Shown here: in pieces, positions 46,770 to 57,517 of the stretch
Numbering within the stretch: the stretch's first letter is position 1
Layout of the letters: the number at the start of each line of letters is the position of its first letter
Assembly: GCF_002208095.1 (NCBI RefSeq)
Contig: NZ_CP017990.1
Coordinates: 4,836,001 to 4,900,000 of the forward strand
Direction: 5' to 3'
Source of the DNA: Enterobacter cloacae complex sp. ECNIH7
GTDB taxonomy: Bacteria; Pseudomonadota; Gammaproteobacteria; Enterobacterales; Enterobacteriaceae
DNA length: 64,000 nucleotides
Translations under genes and position numbers: made by a program
The notes under the pieces: generated by a model
Databases searched by the model: none
Seen by the model: the letters and a program-made list of their open reading frames with translations, nothing else
Told to the model about the DNA's origin: nothing

Positions 46770-49700
46770 TTACCAGTCCGCGTAAGGGATAAGCGGCTGC
46801 GGCGGTAAGTCCATATCGCCCTGCCAGCCTGCAGCAGAGTAACGCACATAGATCAGCGCATGGCTTGGGGTATAGTCTTTCGCTTCCTGAATATCCACGC
46901 CCATGCCCACAAACCAGTTGGACGTTACGCGGCGTTCGATAATGGCCCGCGCGGTATAACCCGTGCCTGAGGAGCTGCTGCCGGTTTCCATCGCGCCCCG
47001 GTCGGTATAGCGGTCTGGCTCATCGGTCGGGATCAGGTTCTGAATCGGGTAGCGCAGCTCGTCTTTGGTTTTAGAGTGAGACCAGGACACCGAGCCACCC
47101 AGCTCCCAGGACCAGTTCTCCGTGCGTTTACGCCAGGTCACCGGCAGTGCGAAGGAGACATACTCCTGCGGGCTGTAGTAGCCGCCCTGACCCAGGGTAT
47201 AACCGCTCAGGTCTTTGTCATAGTGCCAGAGCATATTGGAGACGCCGACCGTCAGGCGCTCGTTGTTTTTATTAATGAGCTTGTAGTAGTAACCCGTCAT
47301 CCAGCGGACGCGCCAGTTATCTTCCACATTTTTACCCGTCAGCGTTTCCGCGTTCAGGCTTGACCAGACGCCGTTCGCTTCCCCTTTGTCATAGCTCATG
47401 CTTACGCCGCCACCGGTGGCACGTACGCCGCCCCAGGTGGTGCCGGTGTTAGTATCTTTTTGCCCGGCGAACGCCAGCAGGGAGCTGGAGATTGGGCGGC
47501 GATGGGCGTTAACGGTATAGCCGATGGGGCCCAGATCGCTGCTGTAGCTGATACCGCCCACCACGTCGACGACGTCAAAGCCCATTGGCGTAGTGCCAAT
47601 ATCCATCGCCCAGGTTTTATTCTGCCAGCCGACGGCGACGCTTGCGCCATTGTCGGACTGATGGGTGTTGCCGCTACACGGCGTTTCGTAGCAGGTCCCC
47701 CATTTTGGATCGTAGGTCCCGTTATTGTTATCAAATGAACCGGCGTCCATGTTGACCAGATCGCTTCTGAAGAACATGCGCCCGTCAGACAGCGGGGCAT
47801 CCACCTGCAGCATGGTGGTGTGCGCTTTCAGGTCGGAATAGCCGCCCGTTCCGCTGGAACCCCAGTAGTCGTGCTGCAGCGTGACGTTAACATCCTGCTG
47901 ACGGTACAAGTCACCGGCGTCACTGCGCACGCCGCGCTTCAGCCAGTCGTCCTTTTCATCGTTACGCGTCAGGCGGGTGAAACTGTCGTTGTCGGCCGGA
48001 CGCGTCGTGGTGATGCCCGTCGACACCATCGCGTCTTTATAGGTTTCCAGCGCCTGCTGAGGCTGACCGTTTTGCGCCTGGAAACGCGCGGCATCACGTA
48101 ACACCAGCGCGTTTTCCATGGAGCCGGGATGCGATTTAGCCTGCGGAATGATTTTGTTGAAGGTCTGTTCTGCGGCGGCGGAATCGCCCAGGCCTGCCTG
48201 CGCCATCGCGATCCGGCGCTGCATGTTGAGCGACAGCGGCTGGCCGTTTTGCGCGGCGGGCAATTTCGCCAGCTCTGCGCGCGCGGCATCTTTGTCACCC
48301 TGCGCGCTGTAAATCTCGGTCAGGCCGAGGATCGCGTCTTCGTTCTGCGGCTCACGCTGCAGGACGGCGCTGTACGTCGTTTTCGCCGACGCCAGATCGC
48401 CACGCTGCTGCGCCCAGTCCGCCAGCGTCAGGTCTATGCGGGTGGAGGTCGGCTGCTGACGCAGAAGGTTTTCCGCCTCCTGCTCTTTGCCGCTGTCGCG
48501 CAGACGGTTGGCGGTTTCCAGCACCTGGTTGCTTTGCAGGCGATCGGCAAGCTCCTGAATATTGCCGTTCCACTGGCTGCGCGGCAGCGTGTCCAGATGC
48601 GCCAGCGCGGCGCGGTCCTGATCGTTGCCGGAAAGATAGAGCCCGCTGGCGTACACCTGATCCGGGTCGGACGGTTTCTGGCTGGCAAGCTGACGCATCA
48701 GGGTATCCGCCTGGCTGCGCTGACCCGCGCTGTAGAGATCGCGCGAGAGACGATAGGTTATCCACACGTCGCCGGGAGAGAGCGCCAGACGACGACGCTG
48801 AATCTCTGCCGCCTGGGCGTATTTCCCCTGATTTTCCAACTGTTCTGCCTGAGCGGAGAGCTGCTCGTTGGTCAGGCTGCGCTCAATATCATCAATGCTC
48901 CGGCGCTGGCTGGCGGAGAGAGACTGGATAAACTGCGAGGCCTTCTCCGGGGACTGGGCACGGTAAATATTGGCCAGGCCGCGGACCGCATTGCTGTTGC
49001 CGCTGTCCATACGCAGCGCCTGGCGATAGTAACGTTCCGCCGCGTCGTTATCTTTACGCGCCGCGGCGGCATCGCCCAGCCCCAGCACGGCATAACTGTC
49101 GGTATTGTCGATACCGCGCGCCTGCTGATAGTAACGCTCCGCCTGCGCAGGGTTATTCACCTTCAGGGCCGCATCGCCCTGCTGGATCAGCAGCCAGTAG
49201 CGGTTGACCTTCAGCAAACTGTCCCATTTACCCCGGTTATCGCTCTGGGGATCGAGGGCTATCGCCTTTTCAAACTGCGCCACCGCGCGGGCGCGGTCGC
49301 CTTTCTGGGAATAGGCCTGGCCAAGGGCGCCTACCGCTTCACTGTCGGCATGGTTGGCGCTGACGGCTTTTTGCAGCTCAGCCACCGCCTTACTCCCCTG
49401 CCCGGCATCCACCGCCGCCAGCCCTTCCGCTTTCGCGCGGAACGCCGGGTCAGCGAGCTGTTTTTGCTGTTCTTCGAGCTGGGCACGCGCCGCCACGACG
49501 CTATCACCACTGCTGAATATGCTCAGGTATTTTTGCAGCGCGCTGACGCTGGCGCTGCTGGCAGGCTGGCCTTTGATTTGGTCATACCACATATCAGACG
49601 CCTGGCTGCGCCCGTTGGTCGATTTAGCCATCTCCTGCAATACCGCAAAGCCTTCATCACGGCGTCCGCTCTGGAACAAAAGCTGGGACAGCGTCGCCTG

Positions 49701-50252
49701 CAGCTGCGTATTTCCGGGGCTGCTGGTGTTGATTTTCTTGAGCTGGTTAATGGCCGCATTCCGGCGAGCAGGATCTTTCGCGACCACATTCCAGTATTCC
49801 GTCGCCACGTCGCCGCCCGGCGGGTTGCCGTCAAACAGCTTGTCATAGGCTGCAATCGCCTCCTGCGTGTGTCCCGTTGTGGCGAGCAAACGCGCCTGCT
49901 GGAGCTGCTGGCGGCCATCCGGGGTGGACAGCAGCATCGTGTTGCGTGATGACTGGTACGCACTCGAGCCCGGTGCGAGTCCTTTCAGACGATCCAGCTC
50001 TTTTTGCGCACCGGCGTTATCGCCCTGGCGCAGCAGGTAGCGAAAGCGTGCGGCAATGACGTCAGGGTTGTTCGGGTCAATCAGCTCAAGACGATAAAGC
50101 GACTGACGAACCAAATCCTCACGCTGTGTCGACTCGCCCAGCCGAACCTGTTCCAGCAGCTGTTTCTGCTGCGGAGAGTTGGCGGCCTCAGCCATCGGCA
50201 TCAGTGCCAGGCCAAGCGATAAAGTGAGTAGATTTACTGTGAACTTGCGCAT
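46770..50252 (-). CDS. bcsC: cellulose synthase outer-membrane subunit BcsC
   Basis: Forms the outer-membrane exit pore for cellulose with a long periplasmic TPR scaffold. The 1160-residue protein has a signal peptide ([20 protein letters not shown]), many TPR repeats over roughly residues 30-780 (for example [20 protein letters not shown] and [20 protein letters not shown]), and a C-terminal beta-barrel ending in [16 protein letters not shown] with a terminal aromatic residue. The ATG at 50252 matches E. coli and overlaps the end of bcsZ by 19 bases. The frame is intact. Confidence 0.95.
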   Translation of the reverse strand: MRKFTVNLLTLSLGLALMPMAEAANSPQQKQLLEQVRLGESTQREDLVRQSLYRLELIDPNNPDVIAARFRYLLRQGDNAGAQKELDRLKGLAPGSSAYQSSRNTMLLSTPDGRQQLQQARLLATTGHTQEAIAAYDKLFDGNPPGGDVATEYWNVVAKDPARRNAAINQLKKINTSSPGNTQLQATLSQLLFQSGRRDEGFAVLQEMAKSTNGRSQASDMWYDQIKGQPASSASVSALQKYLSIFSSGDSVVAARAQLEEQQKQLADPAFRAKAEGLAAVDAGQGSKAVAELQKAVSANHADSEAVGALGQAYSQKGDRARAVAQFEKAIALDPQSDNRGKWDSLLKVNRYWLLIQQGDAALKVNNPAQAERYYQQARGIDNTDSYAVLGLGDAAAARKDNDAAERYYRQALRMDSGNSNAVRGLANIYRAQSPEKASQFIQSLSASQRRSIDDIERSLTNEQLSAQAEQLENQGKYAQAAEIQRRRLALSPGDVWITYRLSRDLYSAGQRSQADTLMRQLASQKPSDPDQVYASGLYLSGNDQDRAALAHLDTLPRSQWNGNIQELADRLQSNQVLETANRLRDSGKEQEAENLLRQQPTSTRIDLTLADWAQQRGDLASAKTTYSAVLQREPQNEDAILGLTEIYSAQGDKDAARAELAKLPAAQNGQPLSLNMQRRIAMAQAGLGDSAAAEQTFNKIIPQAKSHPGSMENALVLRDAARFQAQNGQPQQALETYKDAMVSTGITTTRPADNDSFTRLTRNDEKDDWLKRGVRSDAGDLYRQQDVNVTLQHDYWGSSGTGGYSDLKAHTTMLQVDAPLSDGRMFFRSDLVNMDAGSFDNNNGTYDPKWGTCYETPCSGNTHQSDNGASVAVGWQNKTWAMDIGTTPMGFDVVDVVGGISYSSDLGPIGYTVNAHRRPISSSLLAFAGQKDTNTGTTWGGVRATGGGVSMSYDKGEANGVWSSLNAETLTGKNVEDNWRVRWMTGYYYKLINKNNERLTVGVSNMLWHYDKDLSGYTLGQGGYYSPQEYVSFALPVTWRKRTENWSWELGGSVSWSHSKTKDELRYPIQNLIPTDEPDRYTDRGAMETGSSSSGTGYTARAIIERRVTSNWFVGMGVDIQEAKDYTPSHALIYVRYSAAGWQGDMDLPPQPLIPYADW

Positions 50253-51343
50253 TCCTGGCCCCAATCCGGTATTAATTCACCTTTTGCGGTGAAGCGAAAA
50301 CGATGCTGATCCCATCCTTGCCCAAAGAGAGTCAGCACGTAGCTGTAATAGGCATTATTATCGGGAAAATGGTCTGCAACGCGCTGGCGCTGAACCGCCT
50401 GGGCATCACGTTGTTGTAAAAACGGCAGCATGGCGGCAGAGAACCCGACCGGACCATTCCCGGTGCGTTTACCCGTCGCCACATCCACTTTCTCCGGCGG
50501 CACACCCCGTTTCATTGTCTTTGCCGCCATCGGCTGGAAGCGCGTCAGCAGCCGGGCTTTCTGAGGATCTTTATCACTCATCATTCCCACCCAGAGATAA
50601 ACGCGGATGGCGTCGTAGCCGCCCACCAGCGATTTATCCTGCTGTAACCGCCAGCCTTTGTTTTTCTGATACTGAACCCAGTCCGGCGAAAAACCTTTCG
50701 GTGCGCTCTCCAGCAGCAGACGCTGATTGGTTTCACGAAGCTGGGTCCACGGGGTACCAAAACGCGTGAAATAACTCGCTAGCTGCGGAGGAAGATAGCT
50801 GGGGTTAAAACGCCAGACGTTTTCATCGGCAAAACCGACTTTACCGGGAAGCAGCATTGCGCCGAGCCCCGGCACTTTCACCACTTCCTCACTGACAATG
50901 CGTTTCAGCAGCGCCTTACCCGTGCGGGTATAGTCCGGATGTTTCCACAACCGGCCCGCTTCGAGCAGAGACCAGGCGATCCAGACATCGGCGTCAGAGG
51001 CGGAGTTGGTATCAATCACCGCCCACGTCTCTTTATCTTTCTGGCCCCATAGCCAGGCGGGCAGGTTGTCGTTGAGATTGCCGCTGGCAAGATTATCGCG
51101 CGTCCAGGTCAGCAGCTGGTCAAACGCGCTGCGATCGTTCGCCGCAAGGGCAAAGAACAAGGCGTAGCTTTGCCCTTCCGAGGTCGTAATTTTGCGCGTG
51201 TCGCTGGGATCAACGACACGCCCGCCCTCGCTGATGTAGTCCTTTTTAAACTGCTCCCAGGCAGGCCAGGTACAGGCGGCGCGAAGAGGAAGCGCCGCCA
51301 GCATCACCGCTGCTAATGCACACCAGCGAAAGGCTTTCATCAC
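50234..51343 (-). CDS. bcsZ: periplasmic endo-1,4-beta-glucanase BcsZ
   Basis: GH8 cellulase that trims or edits nascent cellulose in the periplasm. The 369-residue protein has a signal peptide ending at [12 protein letters not shown], the catalytic acid Glu56 in [14 protein letters not shown], and the catalytic base Asp region in [14 protein letters not shown]. It starts three bases after bcsB. Compare the divergent second GH8 at 60992-61984. Confidence 0.95.
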   Translation of the reverse strand: MMKAFRWCALAAVMLAALPLRAACTWPAWEQFKKDYISEGGRVVDPSDTRKITTSEGQSYALFFALAANDRSAFDQLLTWTRDNLASGNLNDNLPAWLWGQKDKETWAVIDTNSASDADVWIAWSLLEAGRLWKHPDYTRTGKALLKRIVSEEVVKVPGLGAMLLPGKVGFADENVWRFNPSYLPPQLASYFTRFGTPWTQLRETNQRLLLESAPKGFSPDWVQYQKNKGWRLQQDKSLVGGYDAIRVYLWVGMMSDKDPQKARLLTRFQPMAAKTMKRGVPPEKVDVATGKRTGNGPVGFSAAMLPFLQQRDAQAVQRQRVADHFPDNNAYYSYVLTLFGQGWDQHRFRFTAKGELIPDWGQECASSQ

Positions 51344-51346
51344 ATC

Positions 51347-53767
51347 TTACTCATCCGGGTTCAGGCGACGACGGCTGATGATACGCAGCAGACGCCACAG
51401 CACCCATGCCAGCAAGACGACGCTGACCGCCGCCAGGATGGCGAGCAGAACCGGATGGTTAGCCAGCGCATACCACAGGCGTTCGAACCACGGCAGATGG
51501 CCCACGTAGTACACGTCGCCCACGCGCAGGCTATTGACGCCGGACTCACGGATCACCGAAACGGAACCAAACATCGCGGCACGTTTACCGCTGTCGTTCA
51601 TGGCTGTATTGAGCAGTTCATACCCGCGCGGGCTGTCCGCCAGGAGAGCCACCACGCTACGCTGTTCGTTGTAAGGTGACTGGAAGCCCACCACCGCGGC
51701 CATTGCCCCCTGAGACGTTACGGTCGTCTGCGCGCTGGCCTGACGGTCGTTCATATCCGGCATAATGCTCGGGAACTCGGTCTGACGCAGCGGCGTGTTA
51801 ACCCAGGACTGGGCCGCTTTCACCAGCAGGTCGATACGTTTGTCATCCTTCAGCTTATCCGGAATGGTACCGATCACCATGATGTCAGCGTCTTTGTTCT
51901 GGATCTGACTGCCATCGTCCGTCAACGTGACGTTAATCGCCGGTAATCCCGTCTGTCCCCCAACGGTCGCCATGGTATCCAGCAGGGTCGTGACCTGCCC
52001 TTCGCTTGGCGCTTTTGGCATCACAACGATGGACTCAGAGAGATCGGCCATGCGGCTGAACGGGAAGCCCGCGTTAGCAAAGGCGCGCAGATCCGGCATC
52101 GCCAGGAAGTGATAGTACTTCGAGAAGTCGATGGTCGACTCATCGCCAATCACAACGTGGTTCTGTACGGGCTGGAAGGTGATGCAGTTTTCCGCAGAGC
52201 CGCCAGGCATCGGGTTCATGTACTGGAAGTCAAAGCGCAGCTGGTTTATCGCGCCGAGCTTCAGTGCCGGGATGGAGACATCCGTTTTACCGTCCAGCAG
52301 CCCCTGCAACACCGGCAGGCGAAGCATCAGACGGTTAGTATCCTGCGTGCTTTGCAGGCTAAACGATTGCAGGAACTGGTTGTTCAGGCTGATATCCATG
52401 CGCGAGCTGTCTTTGGTCGCTGGCGCGGTATAGCGGTAGTTCAGATTGATATCAATGCCGTTGGTGCGCAGCAGATACAGATCCGGCGGCAGATTCAGTG
52501 ACAGGCTAATCGGCGCTGGCTCAAGCCCCGTCGCCTGCAGCTGTTCTTCATAGGTTTTCAGCTCGCCAAAGGTTACCGCACGGTCGGTACGCACCCAGTT
52601 TGGCGCATCATAAGGTTTACGCGCCAGCAGCGGTTTCACCTCATCCACCACCACGCTGTTGCCGCGGAACAGGACGTTGCCCTGGGCAATGGCTTTTGCG
52701 GCCTGCACCAGATCTTTATCGTCGCGGCCAAAGACCACCAGCAGCTTCACGTACGGGTTTTCCGGGTGGCTTATCATCTCAACGGTTGGCGCTTTGACGT
52801 CCGGATGATCGCGCAGGAAGGCCGGGCGTTTCGCGTTGGTCGCAAACACAATGGCATTTCTGTCCGGCAGTTTGTCATACATCGCCGGGAAGCTCTGTCC
52901 ACGCCAGCCAGCACGTGAACCAAACCAGGACGCCACAATGGTGGCCGCCAGCTGCTCGGTCACGTCCGGGGATGATGCAAACACCATCGGCAGCGTGAGC
53001 GGACGGTTATCACGCGGATCGAAGAACGGAACCGGGAATGCCGAGAGATCGTTTTTCAGCGCCAGCGACTGGTAGGTCATCTGCAGCGAGGAGTTACGCC
53101 CGACGTCCATCCACAGCGTGTTGCTGGCCGGGTTTTCGCAGACATCGCGGTAGTGACCGACAAATTCCAGACGGATACGGTTAAAGTCGGTGATGAACAG
53201 CGGGTTAATCGGCACCTGCGCCTGGGTTTTCTTGCCCAGCTGCTCTTTAGTGACCGGCAGTACGTCCATCAGCTCATCATTCAGGTAAACCTTCAGCTGA
53301 GACTGTGTCGGCAGTAGGGACGGCGACGGCGTGTATTCCAGGTTCAGCACCGCATTAGAGACGACCTCATCGCTGCGCATGCCAAACTCAATGCCGCCGT
53401 TAGGGTTGATGCCGCGCAGCACCATACTGCCCGGAGGCGGTGCAATTTGCGCGAAGGTCAGCTTCACGTCCCGCGACGGCGCATTGTCCGCAACGACGGG
53501 CGCATTCGCCCCCCGGACGCCCGGCATCACCTGCCCGATGACCTGGCCGTCTGCCGGCAGGGTGTTCCCCTCCGTTGGCTGGTTCGGCATGATATTTTCT
53601 GTTTGACCAGGTGCCGCGGTGACAACCGGATCGGTTGCCTGCGCGACGACAGGTACCGTTGGCGCAGGCGTTGCCGCTGCGTTACCAGGAGCTGCGTTAG
53701 CCATTGTTGCGGGGAGGACATTCATCCCCATTGCCACTGCACATAACCAGGAAAGTTTTGTTTTCAT
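51347..53767 (-). CDS. bcsB: cellulose synthase regulatory subunit BcsB
   Basis: Periplasmic partner of BcsA, anchored by one C-terminal helix, that guides the polymer out. From the ATG at 53767 the protein is 806 residues: a signal peptide (KLSWLCAVAMGMNVLPATMA), an unusually long Ala/Pro/Thr/Val-rich linker (about 25-85), then the conserved body from RDVKLTFAQIAPPPGSMVL and the anchor LLAILAAVSVVLLAWVLW. Most of the extra length relative to E. coli BcsB (779 residues) is in the linker. Ten bases separate it from bcsA. Confidence 0.94.
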   Translation of the reverse strand: MKTKLSWLCAVAMGMNVLPATMANAAPGNAAATPAPTVPVVAQATDPVVTAAPGQTENIMPNQPTEGNTLPADGQVIGQVMPGVRGANAPVVADNAPSRDVKLTFAQIAPPPGSMVLRGINPNGGIEFGMRSDEVVSNAVLNLEYTPSPSLLPTQSQLKVYLNDELMDVLPVTKEQLGKKTQAQVPINPLFITDFNRIRLEFVGHYRDVCENPASNTLWMDVGRNSSLQMTYQSLALKNDLSAFPVPFFDPRDNRPLTLPMVFASSPDVTEQLAATIVASWFGSRAGWRGQSFPAMYDKLPDRNAIVFATNAKRPAFLRDHPDVKAPTVEMISHPENPYVKLLVVFGRDDKDLVQAAKAIAQGNVLFRGNSVVVDEVKPLLARKPYDAPNWVRTDRAVTFGELKTYEEQLQATGLEPAPISLSLNLPPDLYLLRTNGIDINLNYRYTAPATKDSSRMDISLNNQFLQSFSLQSTQDTNRLMLRLPVLQGLLDGKTDVSIPALKLGAINQLRFDFQYMNPMPGGSAENCITFQPVQNHVVIGDESTIDFSKYYHFLAMPDLRAFANAGFPFSRMADLSESIVVMPKAPSEGQVTTLLDTMATVGGQTGLPAINVTLTDDGSQIQNKDADIMVIGTIPDKLKDDKRIDLLVKAAQSWVNTPLRQTEFPSIMPDMNDRQASAQTTVTSQGAMAAVVGFQSPYNEQRSVVALLADSPRGYELLNTAMNDSGKRAAMFGSVSVIRESGVNSLRVGDVYYVGHLPWFERLWYALANHPVLLAILAAVSVVLLAWVLWRLLRIISRRRLNPDE

Positions 53768-53777
53768 CGCGTTATCA

Positions 53778-56393
53778 TCATTGTTGAGCCATAACCGGGT
53801 CCGCCTGCTTCCCCTCATCCCGCTCAGGACGACGAGGAATGAACGACACGACCCAGGAAACCAGCGAAGTAAGTGACCGGAAAATTAATTTCACCGACGA
53901 CGGGGCGAATTCTGCAAGGTGACGATAGCCACGGAACCCCAGCTTCAGAATATCCAGCAGGCTTTCCAGAGGTTTATCTTCCGGGAAGCTGTCCTGCCAG
54001 AGAGCCCACGTGTCCGCGCGGGCAAACGTACACTGCACAAAATCGATATGTTGCTTTTTGGTCAACGGCATCAGCTGCAAACCGACTTCATTGCCCGCCA
54101 CGCGCACAACCTGCGTCGGGAAGACATACTCCTGCTGGCCGCGCTTAAGCAGCAGGTTAACTTTCTGGCCTTCCAGCACCTTCGCCTGGCCGTTGATTTT
54201 GATCCCCAGACCACCGTCAGAGAAGTCGTGCACGGTACAGGAGAAGAGATGGCCATCTTCACGGGCGATCGCCGCAGGCATGCAGATTTCAACGCGATGC
54301 GCACGACGGACCTGTTTACTTTCCACCGACACCGCTACCGCGCCGCCGAGGATAATCAGGTTGTAGAAGACCCAGGCCATACTCACAAAGACGGTCAGGA
54401 TTTCGTTTTCCGGGCCGTAGAAGTAACGCCAGATACCGGCGATGACGCCAACGATATTCAGCAATACCAGGAAGATATACGGACGGGATATCACCCAGTC
54501 GACGTACTCCTCTTCCACCAGGCCGCCCTTGGCGGTGACGTTAAATTTCCCTTTGTGCGGGTTAATCAGCGCCACCATCGTCGGCGGCGCGATGTACCAG
54601 GCCAGCACCGTTTCGTAGATTTCACTCCAGAAGGAGTGGCGGTATTTACCCTGTATCTTCGAGTTCGTCAGGCTCGCGTGGATCATGTGCGGCAGAACAA
54701 ACAGCGCAATCATCAGCGCCGGGGCGTAGATGATATAAGCGTGAAGGAGCAGGAACGCCAGCGGCGCGGTCAGGAAGATCAGCCGCGGAATACCGGATAA
54801 GAAGTGGAACATGGCGTTGACGTAGCAGAGACGTTGCGCCAGCTTGAGCCCTTTCCCAATCAGTGGGTTATCGAGACGGAAAATCTGCACCATGCCGCGC
54901 GCCCAGCGAATACGCTGACCAATGTGCGCCGACAGAGACTCCGTTGCCAGACCGGCAGCCTGCGGAATACGCATATACGCCGAGGTATAGCCACGACGGT
55001 GCAGGCGCAGAGAGGTGTGCGCATCTTCAGTGACCGTTTCGACGGCGATACCGCCAATTTCATCCAGCGGCTTACGGCGGATAACCGCACAGGAACCGCA
55101 GAAGAAGGTGGCATCCCACATGTCGTTCCCGTCCTGCACCAGTCCATAGAACAGGGTGCCTTCGTTCGGGGTTTTGCGGAAGCGGCCCAGGTTACGTTCA
55201 AACGGATCCGGCGAGAAGAAGTGGTGCGGCGTCTGCATCATCGCCAGCTCTTTCTCCTTCAGGAACCAGCCCATGGTCATCTGCAGGAACGAGCGCGTCG
55301 GCACGTGGTCACAGTCAAAGATCGAGACAAACTCTCCTGTGGCATACTTCAACGCGTTGTTGATGTTCCCGGCTTTCGCATGCTCGTGAGTCGGACGGGC
55401 GATGTACTCGACGCCAACCTCCTCTGCGAACTGGCGGAACGCCGGACGGTTGCCGTCATCCAGGATCCAGACCTTGAGCTTGTCTTTCGGCCAGTCGATG
55501 CCCAGCGCGGCATAAATGGTGTTTTTCACCACGCTCAGATCTTCGTTGTAGGTTGGTACAAAGAGATCAACAGACGGCCACTGCGCGGTGTCTTTTGGCA
55601 GCGGAACCGGCTGGCGGTTGAGCGGCCAAATGACCTGGAAATAGCCCAGCACCAGCACGATCCAGGCGTAGGTTTCGGCAAACAGCAGCACCAGGCCGCA
55701 TACCAGGCTGACCGGGTCGTCCCAGTTCAGGGTTGAAGTATAACGCCACCAGATGTAGCGACAGGAGACGGTCAATGACAACACAATCAGCATCAGCGCC
55801 GAGAAGCGGCCCGGAATACGGCGGACCAGCAGCGCCACGCCCCACAGCAGGATCAGGAAGGTGAACTGCGCCAGAGGGTTGAAAGGTTGCGTAATACAGA
55901 CCAGCGCCAGAATGAGCGAGAACACGACGATCACGCCGAGAATAAAACGCCGCAGGCTCGGGTGAAGATGCCCGAGCTCTTTATGGTTATCCAGATGGCT
56001 GGTCTTATCGCTTACGCTGTTGGGCAGTCTGTCCAGCCACTGGTGGTAGCGCTCACGTAACTGCTGGACGCGGGAGAAGCTGCGCCAGTGCGGCGTTATT
56101 TTCTCTGAGCGGGATGACGTGACCACCAGCCAGATGGCCTGAATGAGATAGCGCGCCGGATCCAAAGGACGCGGCCGGTTGGGATTAATGTGCGGATATA
56201 GCTCACCGTGCCGGGCACGTATGCGCTGCCAGCGCGGGTGTTCGAGGGGAATAAACATCCAGGCCAGAATCATCCAGAAGCAGCCGAGCGCGGCGCTAAA
56301 TGCCGAAGCACCGTGCCGGCGGAAATGCCGGTAATGTTCGCTCAAACGCGAACTGACCGGTGGGATGAGTAACCAGCTGGCGAGACGACTCAT
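53778..56393 (-). CDS. bcsA: cellulose synthase catalytic subunit BcsA
   Basis: Inner-membrane GT2 synthase that polymerises UDP-glucose into cellulose when activated by c-di-GMP. The 871-residue protein matches E. coli BcsA. Seen in order: N-terminal helices, IFDCDHVPTRSF (DxD), VTEDAHTSLRLH (TED catalytic base), GQRIRWARGMVQ (QxxRW), membrane helices, and a C-terminal PilZ domain with RRAHRVE and DFSDGGLGIKI (RxxxR and DxSxxG, the c-di-GMP site). The start ATG overlaps the bcsQ stop by four bases, so its translation is normally coupled to bcsQ, which carries a nonsense codon here. Confidence 0.96.
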   Translation of the reverse strand: MSRLASWLLIPPVSSRLSEHYRHFRRHGASAFSAALGCFWMILAWMFIPLEHPRWQRIRARHGELYPHINPNRPRPLDPARYLIQAIWLVVTSSRSEKITPHWRSFSRVQQLRERYHQWLDRLPNSVSDKTSHLDNHKELGHLHPSLRRFILGVIVVFSLILALVCITQPFNPLAQFTFLILLWGVALLVRRIPGRFSALMLIVLSLTVSCRYIWWRYTSTLNWDDPVSLVCGLVLLFAETYAWIVLVLGYFQVIWPLNRQPVPLPKDTAQWPSVDLFVPTYNEDLSVVKNTIYAALGIDWPKDKLKVWILDDGNRPAFRQFAEEVGVEYIARPTHEHAKAGNINNALKYATGEFVSIFDCDHVPTRSFLQMTMGWFLKEKELAMMQTPHHFFSPDPFERNLGRFRKTPNEGTLFYGLVQDGNDMWDATFFCGSCAVIRRKPLDEIGGIAVETVTEDAHTSLRLHRRGYTSAYMRIPQAAGLATESLSAHIGQRIRWARGMVQIFRLDNPLIGKGLKLAQRLCYVNAMFHFLSGIPRLIFLTAPLAFLLLHAYIIYAPALMIALFVLPHMIHASLTNSKIQGKYRHSFWSEIYETVLAWYIAPPTMVALINPHKGKFNVTAKGGLVEEEYVDWVISRPYIFLVLLNIVGVIAGIWRYFYGPENEILTVFVSMAWVFYNLIILGGAVAVSVESKQVRRAHRVEICMPAAIAREDGHLFSCTVHDFSDGGLGIKINGQAKVLEGQKVNLLLKRGQQEYVFPTQVVRVAGNEVGLQLMPLTKKQHIDFVQCTFARADTWALWQDSFPEDKPLESLLDILKLGFRGYRHLAEFAPSSVKLIFRSLTSLVSWVVSFIPRRPERDEGKQADPVMAQQ

Positions 56394-57142
56394 ACAGAAC
56401 TCCCTGCATGCTCCGCCCGGTTGGCGAAGTTCAGCAGACACCAGTTAGCCAGCGTCAGGATCTCTTCTGCCGCCAGTGAATCGCTGCGGTATTCGCCGAG
56501 CGGTTGCTTAGACGCAAGGCATTCCGCCATCCCCTCATCACGATGGATGACAATGGGAAGCAGACGGCGCTGGCTTTGCAGCCAGACCTGATACAGATCG
56601 TCCTGGATCTGGCTGCCAATGCGCAAATCGTTAATCAGAAGGTGAGCGTTCTGAGGCAGCCCCTGCTGATGCAGGCGGATATGGCAGTTCGCATCAACGT
56701 TGACGATGGAAAGTATATGATCGCACTGGGCGATAAGCTGTCGGGTCAGCGTGCCGGCGCCGTGCGGAAGATCCAGCAGGATCCACTTGTAGTGTCCCTT
56801 TTCTTTCAGGGCTTGCAGCGCCAGCGTGAATTGCGAAAACAGGCGCTGATACGCGGCTTCATTCTCGCGTTCCGTGGTGGTCAGTTGCCCAAACGGCAGC
56901 AGATCGAGCTGGGAGGTATAGCGCATCCCTGCATCCTGCTAGTCTTTATCATCAAGCAGTGCCCGGGCCCAGCCTTCTTCACGAGAAAAGTCGACGTTAA
57001 ACGACATACGCAACAAATTATCGGCGCAGGCGTCAATAACCAGCACCGATTCACCTAAAAGCTGTAATGACCACGCCAGCGCCGCGGTAACTGATGTGGT
57101 ACCCACACCGCCACGGACACCCTGTAATCCGAGTATGGCCAT
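56390..57142 (-). pseudogene. bcsQ: bcsQ interrupted by an in-frame amber codon
   Basis: BcsQ is a ParA/MinD-like ATPase needed for polar assembly of the cellulose machine. The frame from ATG 57142 to the stop at 56390 would give 250 residues, exactly the E. coli length, with the deviant Walker motif GVRGGVGTTS. A TAG at 56941-56939 (codon 68) splits it. E. coli reads GQDWRDAGLRYTSQLD, while here DKD-stop-QDAGMRYTSQLD continues in the same frame, so the stop replaces the conserved Trp. No frameshift is involved. The C-terminal part from ATG 56926 could be made by reinitiation but would lack the ATP site. E. coli K-12 also has a bcsQ nonsense codon, at codon 6, which blocks cellulose production. 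Confidence 0.9.
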
Positions 57143-57153
57143 CAATGGCTCCC

Positions 57154-57342
57154 TTATTGTTGATGGGCGAATTCAGCTAATAACGGCCAGCGTTTAATAG
57201 CCGCGGCCAACTGTTCCCGCTGGGAAATATCGGTGTAATCTATTTCAGGTAAAGAAAAGGCCTGCGTCAGCGCCAGAAAATCGTTTTGGAATGTGTAACC
57301 CAGAGTCGAGTCGACTGGGGTTCCAGGTTCGTTATTATCCAT
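57154..57342 (-). CDS. bcsR: cellulose biosynthesis protein BcsR
   Basis: Short cytoplasmic partner of BcsQ in the enterobacterial cellulose complex. The 62-residue product has the E. coli length and the conserved LTQAFSLPEIDYTDISQREQ with KRWPLLAEFAHQQ. It is the first gene of bcsRQABZC, 11 bases before bcsQ. The frame is intact. Confidence 0.93.
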   Translation of the reverse strand: MDNNEPGTPVDSTLGYTFQNDFLALTQAFSLPEIDYTDISQREQLAAAIKRWPLLAEFAHQQ

Positions 57343-57517
57343 TCTTTTTCCATCCCTTTAAGGAAAATCGCACGCTAAAGAAGTTGCGGGGCTTCCTGCC
57401 CTGACAAATTTCATTTACATGCTAAATCTGATGTTCTTTAATTTCAATGTTAGGTTTATTTCTATGCTTTCGCTAGTAAACTGAGATACAGATAAATTAG
57501 ACGAAAAGAGGGACACC
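57343..57517. promoter_or_regulatory. divergent bcsR / bcsE promoter region
   Basis: The 175 AT-rich bases hold the promoters of both cellulose operons. An inverted element GGGGCTTCC-TGCCC lies near 57389-57402. I could not assign specific -35/-10 pairs with confidence. Confidence 0.55.

Noticed and set aside
48129..49949. A 606-codon open frame on the plus strand opposite bcsC
   Set aside because: It is antisense to the clear TPR region of BcsC, has GC-rich mirror composition full of Arg/Leu/Val, and shows no recognisable domain or ribosome site. It is a by-product of codon use.
56390..56926. A separate 178-residue gene downstream of a short P-loop gene
   Set aside because: It is in the same frame as the upstream part and aligns with the C-terminal two thirds of BcsQ, so it is one gene broken by a stop codon, not two genes.
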